Made by a program: the position numbers and the translations under genes. Shown here piece by piece: positions 23,822 to 34,118 of a stretch of DNA of 64,000 nt. The stretch is taken from NCBI GenBank assembly GCA_009763385.1, contig CM019822.1, positions 26,654,842 through 26,718,841 of the forward strand. Direction: 5' to 3'. The notes beneath the pieces were generated by a model. It did no database searches. It was not told the origin of the DNA and was given only the letters and a program-made list of their open reading frames with translations. How positions within the stretch are numbered: the stretch's first letter is position 1; each line of letters begins with the position of its first letter. Source of the DNA: Coix lacryma-jobi var. lacryma-jobi. Taxonomy: Eukaryota > Streptophyta > Magnoliopsida > Poales > Poaceae.

Positions 23822-24512
23822 GGATGCCGCGGCGTGGCAAAGTTAGTAAGGTAAGGTAAGATCGGTACATTGTTTATTTATTTGTCTGTTTTAATGAAGT
23901 AATTTTGTGTTATGATCATTTGTTATTGCGTTGGTGATTGTAGGCAGCCTCTCACGGGCAATGTCTATGCCCGTTTGCCATTGCCTAGCGGTGTTCCGGT
24001 GCCCATGTGCTACTGCGGCGATGATTGTAACGTCGCAATATCTGATGAGGAGCACACATACGGTCAGAGGTATTGGATGTGTGAGAATTATGTCTTTGAC
24101 CCTACACCTAAACAGATCCGTATTTGACTGATGGTGAGAAGCTGATGGCTTGTTCTATACATGAATGACAAATCATTTATATTTTATTATCTAATTGACT
24201 TAGTCGTATTCTGCAGGAGCCTCCACCACTATGTGACTTCGAGCAGTGGATCGACACTGAGATGAAGCCGGAGGACAAGGAGCACGTAGAGAGGATGAAA
24301 AAGTGGGCTGCGGAGGAAAAGGAACGTTTGGAGAAGAGACGCAAAGAAGAGGCAGCACAAAAGCAGCATGAGGAAGAGGCAAGGCTGAGGGATGCAGCTA
24401 AGCGTAGGGGGAGAGGGAGAAGAGGCTTGAGAGTGTGCGTCGTGTCAAGGCTGCCATGGAGCAGGATCCGGATGCTGTGAGGAAGGGAAAGTGGCCTCGT
24501 TGCACTCAGTAG
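23822..24512 (+). pseudogene. MULE-borne GRF-type zinc-finger gene with frameshifts
   Basis: Exon 1 at 23822 (MPRRGKVSK) ends at a GTAAGG donor. Exon 2 from 23944 encodes PVPMCYCGDDCNVAISDEEH then TYGQRYWMCENYVFDPTP, a CxC...C...C arrangement like GRF zinc fingers. Exon 3 from about 24218 encodes EPPPLCDFEQWIDTEMKPED and a Glu/Lys/Arg-rich coiled coil. Exon 2 meets a stop (24124-24126) just before its donor. Near 24405-24425 one base must be skipped to continue the natural frame, which then reads LESVRRVKAAMEQDPDAVRK and stops at 24510-24512. It resembles transposon-associated grass proteins of unknown function. Nucleic-acid binding is inferred from the finger type only. Confidence 0.6.
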
Positions 24513-24875
24513 TGTGGTAGGTTAAGTAGTCATTATTGAGTAATGAACATTGTTGTCATTATTGAGTATTGTACTGTTGGTTTGTACTTTCGTGTATCGT
24601 TTATTTCGGATCTTCGATTATGTAGTCTTGAACTGCACTTTGTTCGACTTTTTTATATGTTGTTGTATTGTTTGCGGTAGTTCATGTGTCATCGATTTTT
24701 TCTGGGATAAAGTACGAGAAATAAAATAGAGCAAACCAGTACACGAACAACAAACTAGTACATGACATGTGAGGACCTTTTACCGTAACTTGGTTAAAAG
24801 GTCCTAGACTAATCCTAACATGCCTTAGGTAATTGATTGGCACAACGAAACACACACATAGTGGTCTAAGTAGTT

Positions 24876-25554
24876 CTAGAAGCGGTCCCAAATAGCAAAC
24901 TGAGTAGACCCTTCACCGTAATAGCCTCCCATTGCGGGTGGTGGTGGTGGTGGCGGTGGTGGCGGCGGCGGTGGAGGCCCCTTATTCTTGTGATGCGGGC
25001 AGTTGCAATATGGGTCAAGACATATTGCTTCTTCTGAACCGCCTGCATCGCTGTCGTCATCATCATAGTCCTTGAGCATGCTGTTAACTTCTCTTTCAAG
25101 GTCGTCGATACGACCCTGCAGATAATAGATGTATTGCTGGTGCGGCCATATTGGAGGAGGATCCACCCATCTGGTGAACCCGCAGTTTTCTTCGGAAATA
25201 GAAGTCTGACATTCACAAAATGACTAAGTATTAGCAAACATGAGAGGCATAGCAACAACAATTAAATAAAGTTACCCATGCTCGCGGGCATTTGAAGAAA
25301 CGTCGGCCTGCCTCCAAGTCATCGTGGAGCATCTGCACCAAACAGTCCTCACCATGGCGGCATTTTGGCCAGTCCTCTAAGCGGTTATCGTATCCCCTAA
25401 GAGGACGGTCCCGGCTGAAATTCTTTTTGCTCTCAACGGAAAACTCATATAGTGCCTCTAAGAAGGAATCAGGACCGAGAGAGCCCTCCCACACAATAGG
25501 AGGTCCCTTCCTCCCACCCTTTCCTCTCCCGCCTTTGGACGAACCTCCAGACAT
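24876..25554 (-). CDS. MULE-borne GRF zinc-finger protein with coiled coil
   Basis: Two exons on the minus strand, 25554-25276 and 25205-24876, joined in phase at GT-AG sites (GCA TGG / ACT TCT), giving about 202 residues. The N-terminus is Gly/Lys-rich (SGGSSKGGRGKGGRK). A GRF-type finger follows: CRHGEDCLVQMLHDDLEAGR then RFFKCPRAW, and C-terminal of it ENCGFTRWVDPP. A short coiled coil comes next (LQGRIDDLEREVNSMLKDY), then an acidic stretch, a Cys-rich CLDPYCNCPHHK motif and a polyproline tract. No stop or frameshift is seen. GRF fingers bind single-stranded nucleic acid in other proteins; the role here is unknown. It lies inside the MULE and probably moves with it. Confidence 0.65.
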
Positions 25555-25685
25555 CTCTACTACGAACCTCGCAACCTCTGATGAAGTTGTTCAATATGGA
25601 AGGCACTGATGAGTTTATATAGGCGGAGCCCTGGTTTTGAATTTGTGAATTATCTCAGCTGCATTGAGAGTATGTAGTTATTGCA

Positions 25686-25790
25686 ACTGAAAAGGCTATT
25701 CGCTGAAAAATCTAATCACTGAAAAGCCTATGTACTGAAAAGCCTATATACTGAAAAGCCTATACACTGAAAAGTCTATCAGAATCAAAA
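25686..25790. repeat. 17 bp minisatellite
   Basis: About six imperfect units of ACTGAAAAGCCTATATA in tandem, in the MULE spacer. Confidence 0.8.
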
Positions 25791-25852
25791 CTGTAGAGCA
25801 CTTATGAGGACAGGACACGACACTGAAAAGGCTATGCATTGAGATGCCAGGT

Positions 25853-25988
25853 TTTGCCGCGCCAACCCTGGGGGCGCGGCTGACGCTTTTGCCGCGCCAG
25901 GCGGGCTGGCGCGGTTAATGCATTTGCCGCGCCACCCCGCCTGGCGCGGCAAAAGCGTCAGCCGCGCCCCCAGGGTTGGCGCGGCAAA
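25853..25988. repeat. 136 bp near-perfect palindrome centred on ATGCAT
   Basis: The arm 25853-25920 (starting TTTGCCGCGCCAACCCTGGG) and the complement of 25921-25988 are the same except for about three bases. Internally each arm contains two TTTGCCGCGCC motifs like those in the MULE ends. As RNA it would fold into one long hairpin. Confidence 0.9.
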
Positions 25989-26225
25989 GCCTCAGAAGAG
26001 GTCCAGAAAGCGAAGCCCCCAGAATGTGTTTTTTTTCATTTTTCCTGTATTTTTCTGCAAACGCAATAACAAGGAACCAAACATTGACACAATTTGAATA
26101 AACTAAAACGTAATAGCAGTCATAAAGTAACAAAGTGGCTAACACTCCACGCAGTACATAATAGGGTTCTCAAACAAGTTATCTAACAAATACATCAGCT
26201 ATCCATATAGTCTAACACTAAGCCT

Positions 26226-27601
26226 AGCTAGGTGTGTACGGCTGACGAGGCCGCCTCCGACGCTTCGGCTGCGACAGGTCCATGTTGGGCGTGAACGTGA
26301 CGTCCGTGCGGTCTCGTGCGCGTGCCAGCCGGCGTGGTGACCCTTGCGTCTGACTAGGTCCCTACAACATTCCAAATAAATGTTAGCAAACTGCATGGAG
26401 TGTACTGGTATGCACCAGGTATCTGCCACGCCGTGTCGTCCGAGGAGTGGTGCGGGCCACCTCTGGAGGAGGACCCTCCAGCGTAGTGCGAGCTATGGCC
26501 GAGTGCCATGTAGCCTACAGTAGCTGTGTGGGGTGGTGTGGTGTGCTCGTCGTGCTCCTCCTCGTCCTCCCCCTCCTCCTCGGGCTGCTCCTCTATAGTG
26601 GTGTCCTTTCCGCGTGGATCCGCAGAAGTGCCTCCCGTCCGGGCGTCGGACGACGCTGCGGCTGCTGGGACAATGTCGGACACCAAAGGGCTCGAAGGCT
26701 GAGGAAGGTGCGGTGGGGCCCACGCTGTGTCCATGCACCCTAGCTTCTGAGCAAGCTTCCTGCAGCCCTTCCTGATTTTCTGCAAATCACAAAATAATAT
26801 ATATTAGTACAGTTTATGACTTCTTAAGATTTACCGGCGTGGTTCGAATGTGTTATGATACCTGCAGAAAAGCCTGTACCGGGCCGTGGTCCCCAGTAGA
26901 GCTGGTGTGGTGTATAAGCTGCGCTGCCTCGTCGGAGTACCGAGACAACTGCGACGCCTGCCGAGACAAGTCGAGGGGGTAAGTCCACCAAGTACAAAAA
27001 CACAAACAAGAGTTGAAGGGCATGATATATTACCACGTAGCTCTGTAGAGGGGCTCTGTCAGGCTGAGTCGCTGCCCTAGTGATACCATCGTACGGGTCC
27101 TCATCGTCGTCTGACTCAGCGGTGACCTCGTAGTACGGTGGCTTAATGTGCAACCTGATGCTCCGGTGCAGCCACTGCAGGTACAGTTCGAAGACGCTCT
27201 GGTCGTACGACTCGCCGTGCTCAACGTCCTGCTGGTACCTGTTTGTCCAACTGAGGACATGATCGGCGTGCTCCGCACGCCAATCAACAGGGTTCTTTCG
27301 TCTGGTTTGGCGCTTCACCCTGTAATGCAAAGGAAACCCATCTGTTAGAGCATAAGATAAAATTTTACTAGAGTAATTGAACATGATTGTGGACGATACT
27401 TACTTGTGCAACCTCTGATCCGTGCTAAAAAGAGGTGGAGGAAACTCCTGTCGTAGGCCGAACTGACGCATCACCCTAATGGGCAAGTGCATCTCGACCA
27501 CGTAGAAGCAGATAAGAGGGACGGTGCAAAGCCAGTCTACACAGTCCAGGTCCGTGGCGGGGTCGAACACGTTGTCGTACAGGTCCCAGGGCTCCCAACA
27601 G
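26226..27601 (-). pseudogene. Plant mobile domain (PMD) protein, 5' part deleted
   Basis: On the minus strand the frame opens at the retroelement junction (27601) with VWEPWDLYDNVFDPATDLDC then VPLICFYVVEMHLPIRVMRQ and FGLRQEFPPPLFSTDQRLHK. This is the conserved end of the plant mobile domain (aminotransferase-like, PMD) found in MAIN-type proteins and in many MULEs. Further exons with GT-AG borders: 27319-27034 (VDWRAEHADHVLSWTNRYQQ), 26957-26862 (ASQLSRYSDEAAQLIHHTSS), about 26779-26424 (acidic, PEEEGEDEEEHDEH) and about 26363-26226 (basic tail, SQPKRRRRPRQPY, then stop). Only the N-terminal half of the domain is absent, cut by the deletion that also removed part of the Copia 3' LTR. Confidence 0.75.
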
Positions 27602-28188
27602 ACCGCGGGCGGTAGTACCGAGGTTATGGCGGTACCACCGCTAGGTCAAATACAACTCTACACAGAGAGGGTTGCAAAACCAGGTTACTACCGACCTTGC
27701 GTCGGTACCACCGCGGGCGGTAGTACCGAGGTTATGGCGGTACTACCGCCAGGTCATTTTTGACCAACACAGAGAGGGTGTTTGAGCGCTGCGCAGAGAA
27801 GCCATGGTCGGTACCACCGACCACCCATGGTTGGTACCACCGACCAAATGAAATTACCCTCTACGTGTTCGTGATTGTGCGGTGTCTCTCAAGCGAACTA
27901 AGGTTAGTCGATTTGAGCACTTTTCTCCACATCTAGCCAACTTACTTTGTGACCCTCTTCATAGTCCAGCTTACCTATAACTCAAGTTTAAAATTGAAAT
28001 TTTAAACTACCACTTGAGCTAGGCATCTTTATGTCCAAAAATATCCTACGTGCTTTGTTCACGAGATTTCAACGTTTCAAATCTTTCAAAGGACTAACAC
28101 CTGCATACATGTTTTTATAAACTGGTTAGTCCCTAATTTGATTGTCATTAATTAGCCAAAACCCACATTGGGGGCGAATGCACTTTCA
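27602..28188 (-). repeat. Copia 3' LTR, truncated
   Basis: 587 bp corresponding, with few differences and equal length, to 53127-53713 of the 5' LTR. About 1.48 kb of the LTR 3' side is missing. At 27601/27602 the sequence passes directly into the PMD gene. Confidence 0.9.
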
Positions 28189-28204
28189 AACTCCCCCTTT
28201 TTGG
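28189..28204 (-). other. Copia polypurine tract
   Basis: On the minus strand this reads a run AAAAAGGGGGAGTT immediately before the LTR start TGAAAGTGC. Further GGGGGAG motifs at about 28284-28292, 28361-28368 and 28702-28709 resemble the multiple polypurine tracts known for Sireviruses. Confidence 0.8.
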
Positions 28205-28753
28205 TAATTGATGACAACCAACTTAGGCTTACAATTAGGGATAGAAAGAATTGAAGCTTTTGAATTCTAAAATTTAGTTGAAGCTCCCCCTTAGTGTATG
28301 TTTTGGATATGAATTTCAAACCTTGATTAGAAAGCAAGGTTGCATACACAAGAACAAGAGCTCCCCCTAAATTTTGCAATCCGTGGGGTGCCTAAGTGTG
28401 TGACAACATCAAATATATCAATTTGTGATGCATAAACGGTATGACATGGTGATTCACATAACAATGTAATAAGAAAAGCGAATGGCTATTGAAGAAAGAA
28501 AAGAACTCAAATCACATAGCCATATCAAAAACAACAATCATCATGACAAGAGCATAAATATCGAGGATGAACCATACATGAATATAACATTAAGCATAAA
28601 TGTTTTACATCCTCAGCACATCACAAATAAAATGTAGCATAACACACTTAGTCTCAAAGATTACCCTCTCTCACAACTATTACAACAAGATAAGCCTAAC
28701 ACTCCCCCTTTGGCATCAAGTACCAAAGCGGGTAGGCCAAGATAAGCAAAGAA
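28205..28753 (-). other. Copia 3' non-coding region
   Basis: AT-rich untranslated region between the third ORF and the 3' LTR. No coding frame. It contains the additional purine tracts noted for the PPT. Confidence 0.6.
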
Positions 28754-30847
28754 TCAATAATAGCTGCAGGAAGATCCATCATGATAAGAGCCCCCGAAGA
28801 GAGAGGAATAGGCACTCTCACCAATGTCACCACCAGAGAAGGATGACGGAGCAGAAGAATCAGGTGGTGGTGTAGAGTCACGAGGGCCACCACTCCCAGC
28901 TGGATCGGCTTCGGGGCCAGCAAAGCCCATGTACGAGCCACCACCCCCACCTTGATATGACGTGGACCCGCCAGCAAAGGACGTGCCCATACCATAGTCA
29001 GGGAAGAAGGGATGAGGCTGGTACTGAGGTGGTGGCGGAGGATAGAACTGATGGGGCAGATACAACATGGAGCTGTAAAAACCCGCCTCACCACCACCTG
29101 GAAACTGGGGCTACTGCTGGGCCTGTTGCTGGGGCTGCTGCTGGGGGAGACCACCACCACCACCACCACCATCATCATCATCATCGTCACCGCGCCGGGC
29201 CTGAGCATCGTACTCAGCAAACGGATCTGGATGGAGTCGGACCGGAGAGCACGGAGGAAGACCGAGATGCTGACGCACCTCCTGCTGATGTCGCTCGTCG
29301 CGATCGGCCCGATAGCACATCCACTCAAAGATCTTGCCAAGGGCGGAGCGAATACCGCCACTCCTACGCCTCTCACGACGCGGAGGAGGAGCGGTAGCAC
29401 AGGGAACATCTCCACCACCCGGCTGAGCCTCGCCAGGTGCTGCTGCATCTGCTGGGACCTCACCACCTTCATCAACTTTTTCTTTGTCCTTGGAAGGAGC
29501 CGAGGTGAACTTGCGAACACTGTACTCCTTCATGGTGCGATCATACTCGAAGGTGGCGCCAACCACATGCTCAATGATATGCATAAGGTATGGAGCATAT
29601 GGCAGGGCCTTGTGAAGATCATTGTATACATCGGAGATCTTCTGCCAAAGAAAGTGAGAGATGCTAAACCGTCCATCTGGCAGAGCAAAGCGGACTAGGA
29701 CCTTGGCAGCATCATCTCTCAAGTTATCTTGATCTCCAATTTTGGGATCCAGAGTCAGGCGCATGATGTTGTTGAGGACGTAGTAAGCGGGCTTCAGGCC
29801 AGGGACCTTGAAGGTCGCCACTGCACCATCCAAATAGACACCTGAGCTCTGCAATTGCTCTAAGTACATACCCCCTCCATACATCTCTGAAAGACGAGGG
29901 GCATCTCTGTCCACATGATCGAAGCCCAACAACCGAGCAAATGTGATGAAGTCACATCTGTAGTGGACCCCTTGGGTCATCCAATGCAGCACGCGAGCTT
30001 CCTGATCAATGAACAGAGTGGCCCAAAACTGACAGAGAATCTCCTGGTTGAAGCTGCGCTCGCCAGAGATCAGCCCCAAAACTCTCCACTCCTCTAGCCT
30101 CTGCACCAAGGCCTGAATGTCCTCAGAATCTTTGTCGGTCAGAGAGGAGAGAACCAGTCTCTTATGTGCAAAGAGAGGAGGATGTCCCTTAGAGCAGAAA
30201 CCCTTCCAGCACACTGACACATAGAAATCTTGCTGGAACCTGGACCAGAACCTCCTATCCACAGAAGCATCTCTAACAAATAGATAGGGGTTCTCACCAC
30301 ACTGTCTCCTCATCAAGTTACCCCGCTTTCTATCGGAGTAATCCACGGGATTTCCAAGAAGAGCGAGAGGGACGACGAACATGACAGCTTCGGCTTCAGG
30401 GTGCATCTCAAATGCCCGGTTGATAAGCATCAACCCTGAAGTCGGAGGGGATGCCGGTCCAACTTGAGGATCGATGGAGCGACCCTCACGATCGAGACCA
30501 GCTGAAGGCACTCCTCCCACAATGATGCTATGCAGGCGTCCAGCCGGACCAGCGACAGAGGGCGGAGAAGGCTGAGGAGGCGGAGGAGGCGAAGGAGCAG
30601 CATGCCCACTGCCACGGGCATGACCGCTCCCGCTCCCCCTTGCGCTATCCACGCTGCGACGGCCCGTGTGGCCCGTGGACGAGCGTCCACGGACCTAACG
30701 AGAGGAATCATCCATACTCCCAGACCGAACACGGCGCCCGTGATTGCGACGCGGCGGCGCCGCTTGCACATGACCACCTTGCTCCAAGGCGGCATACTCC
30801 TCATCATCATCACTAGGGGAACGAGCACGAGAGGGCCTCCGGCTCAT
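28754..30847 (-). pseudogene. Third (envelope-position) ORF of the Sirevirus-like element
   Basis: From ATG at 30847 (MSRRPSRARSPSDDDEEYAA) to a stop at 28754 one frame stays open for about 697 codons, except for two TAG codons at 30697-30695 and 29113-29111. The central part (LMLINRAFEMHPEAEAVMFV, FWATLFIDQEARVLHWMTQG, HYRCDFITFARLLGFD) matches a family of grass transposon proteins with an 'FWATL...WMTxGxxY' pattern, found as the extra ORF of Sireviruses. The C-terminus is Pro/Gly/Tyr-rich. I see no obvious signal peptide or transmembrane helix, so calling it an envelope is not supported. Function unknown. Confidence 0.65.
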
Positions 30848-31709
30848 CTAGACAAAGATAGCATAGACCAACATGAGACAAAGATGATGGAAAGATTACT
30901 TCAACGGATGTAGCAAATAAGATGATCGAAATCGGGAAGGAGAACGGCTCACTGCGCGCGGGCGGTACTACCGACCCCTGGGGGTGGTACTACCGACCGC
31001 ACAGCAGCATGCGGTTTCCTTCAATCCAATCTACCAAATCGCTATGAACTTGCTAACCATACATCCTAGAAGCATCTTCATACTAGATAGAACAATCCTA
31101 CCAAAGGAATCGACCTAGAACAAAGTACATTGAGAGATCGGGCATGAACACCCTAGTACTTTGCTACTCGTGAAGAAGAGGTCGAAATCCAATGAAGGAG
31201 GAAACTTCGGGCTTCAAGAACACCACCACGACGATCTCCAACCTTCAAAGCACCTTTCCACCGAACGGATTTGGATTTGGATGGAGGGGGAGGGAGATCG
31301 AGGAGGAGGAACGAAGCGGCGGCGCACGGGCTCGGGCGGCGGCTGAAGAAGGCAGGAGGCGGTGCGGTCAAAACGGATTGACTAGGGTTAGAAAAGATTC
31401 ACCGCGCCCCTTTTTATACTTGGGTCAAACCCGGTCGGTGGTACCGCCCATAGGGCCGGTACTACCAACGTCGGTACTACCGCCCTATGGCGGTACCACC
31501 GACAGCACAAAAACAGAGAGGACAGAGAGGGATTTCAAGAGAGCCTTGTGTGGTATACTACACATACTTCAAACATGTCCAGATTTCATATAACCAATAC
31601 ATAGCCATGGACATAAGTGAAGTATGCAAAATAGATTTTGAAATCATACACAATATTTTGTCAAACCATTTATCTAGGTCTCTAGGTGAAAACAAATATG
31701 TGCAAGACA
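30848..31709 (-). other. Copia spacer between pol and the third ORF
   Basis: No coding region. 30960-31008 and 31430-31505 contain the same GGTAGTACCGACC / GGTACCACCGAC palindromic motifs that fill the LTR. Confidence 0.6.
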
Positions 31710-34118
31710 TCAAGCCACGTTACGAGAATCAATGATATTTAGTTCACTCCTCAAAGCACAAAATCTTGACTCATCTAAAGGCTTTGTGAAGATATCAGCT
31801 AGTTGTTTTTCGGTGCTCACATGGCGTATTGCGATATCTCCTTTGGCTTCATGGTCTCTCAAGAAATGGTGTCGGATGTCTATGTGTTTTGTGCGAGAAT
31901 GGTTTACGGGATTGTTTGCTAGTTTGATAGCACTCTCATTGTCACACAAAAGTGGAATTTTGGTTTCCTCACATCCGAAGTCCTTTAGTGTTTGCTTCAT
32001 CCAAAGTAGTTGAGCACAGCAAGCGCCGGCCGCCACATACTCTGCTTCGGCGGTGGATAGGGCAACACTATTTTGTTTCTTAGAACTCCATGACACCAAA
32101 GACCTCCCAATAAATTGGCAAGTCCCGGTAGTGCTCTTTCGGTCTACCTTGCAACCGGCATAGTCCGAATCGGAATAGCCAAGTAGATCGAAAGTGGAGC
32201 CCTTGGGATACCACAAGCCAAGATTCGGAGTGTGCACTAAGTATCGAAAAATTCTCTTAACGGCCATAATATGACATTCTTTCGGATTAGCTTGAAACCT
32301 TGCACACATGCACACACTAAGCATAATATCGGGCCTAGATGCACAAAGGTAAAGTAATGAACCGATCATAGAGCGATATACCTTTTGGTCCACTGACTTA
32401 CCATCCACATTTAGATCAAGATGTCCATTGGTAGGCATAGGGGTCTTGATGGGTTTGGCCTTGTCCATCTCAAACTTCTTTAGCATGTCTCTTGTATACT
32501 TGGTTTGACTGATGAACGTGCCATCCTTGAGTTGCTTGATTTGGAATCCAAGAAAGTACTTCAACTCACCCATCATGGACATCTCGAACCTTTTGGTCAT
32601 GATCCTACTAAATTCCTCACAAAAGGCAACATTAGTACTACCAAATATTATGTCATCGACATATATTTGGCACACAAAGATATCATTATCAACTTTGCGA
32701 GTAAATAAAGTAGCATCGGCCCTTCCTATCTCAAAACCCTTTTTGAGTAGGAAGTCCTTAAGACAATCATACCAAGCTCTAGGGGCTTGTTTAAGCCCAT
32801 AGAGCGCCTTGTCGAGCTTGTAGACGTGGTTGGGAAACTTTGGGTCCTCAAAACCCAGTGGTTGCTCCACATAGACCAATTCGGAGAGGGGGCCGTTGAG
32901 GAATGCACTTTTCACATCCATTTGGTATAGCTTGAAATCATGGTGAGTAGCAAAGGCAAGTAATATACGAATTGACTCGAGCCTAGCTACAGGTGCATAG
33001 GTTTCCCCAAAATCCAAACCTTCGATTTGAGTGAAACCTAGAGCCACCAACCGTGCTTTGTTCCTTGTCATCACGCCATGCTCGTCTTGCTTGTTGCGGA
33101 AGACCCATTTGGTTCCTATCACATTTTGCTTGGGCCTTTCCACCAAGGACCAGACTTCGTTCCTAGTGAAGTTGTTCAGCTCTTCTTGCATAGCCATCAC
33201 CCAGTCTGGATCGTCAAGTGCTTCTTCCACCCTAAGAGGTTCCAAAGAGGAGACAAACAAGTAATGTTCACAAAAATTTGCTAAACGAGAGTGTGTCGTT
33301 ACCCCACGCCGTATGCTCCCCAATATGTTGTCAACGGGATGATCCCGTTGAACTGTATGATGAACTCTTGGATGTGGCACAAGTGATCTTCGTTGGATGG
33401 GTCCATCTTCATCATCTTCATCATATGCATTGATGTCCCCATCTTCTTGTCGGACTTCATGTTGAGCTTGTGTTTGATCATCAACTTGATGTATCACTTG
33501 AACATCACCCACACTACCACCATTCGGAGTTGCAGAAGCTTCATCATGCGCATTTGGATGCACATGATGGATATGAGAATCTTGTGGAGTGTGTGATGGT
33601 TCATCTTCATCATCTTGTATTTCAACGGGCCTCACATCACCGGTTGCAAGCTTCTTGATAGCTTCGGATGGAGGCTCGTCATTACCTACAAGCTCATCAT
33701 TGACTTGCTCCTTTTGAGAGCCGTCGGATTCATCAAAAGTCACGTCTACCATTAACTCAATAGTGTCGATGGCATTATTGAATACACGGTAGCCATGTTC
33801 GTTAGTACCATAACCAAGTAGAAAGCCTTCGTGTACCTTAGGTGCAAACTTTGAACTTTTGGCCCTCTTGTTAAGTATGAAACACTTGCAGCCAAAAACT
33901 CGAAAGTAATGCACCTTTGGTTTGTTACCGGTTAGAAGCTCATATGGCGTCTTCCCTCTTAGCTTGTGAAGGTAGAGGCGGTTGATTGCATGACACGCCG
34001 TGTTCATTGCCTCCGCCCAAAAGCCATGGGAAGTCTTGTACTCATCCAACATAGATCTTGCGGCTTCAACAAGAGTTCTATTCTTCCTTTCCACAACCCC
34101 ATTTTGTTGTGGGGTATA
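31710..34118 (-). pseudogene. Copia pol, C-terminal half (integrase end, RT, RNase H)
   Basis: Continues the integrase after the nested insertion with TPQQNGVVERKNRTLVEAAR. RT follows: WVFRNKQDEHG, KARLVALGFTQIEGLDFGET, YQMDVKSAFLNG, KALYGLKQAPRAWY and the catalytic YVDDIIFGST. RNase H (STTGTCQFIGRSLVSWSSKK, ALSTAEAEYVAAGACCAQLL, KHIDIRHHFLRDH) leads to a stop at 31710. This half has no internal stop or frameshift. It is a pseudogene part only because the integrase is split by the Gypsy element. An ATG inside the Gypsy LTR (34250) is in frame with it. Confidence 0.93.
34114..34118. other. Target site duplication, left (Gypsy)
   Basis: GTATA, repeated at 48239-48243 on the other side of the element. 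Removing the element and one copy restores the Copia integrase reading ...PYTPQQNG. Confidence 0.97.

Noticed and set aside
28754..30847. Calling the third Copia ORF an envelope protein
   Set aside because: It sits in the envelope position, but no signal peptide, fusion peptide or transmembrane anchor is visible.
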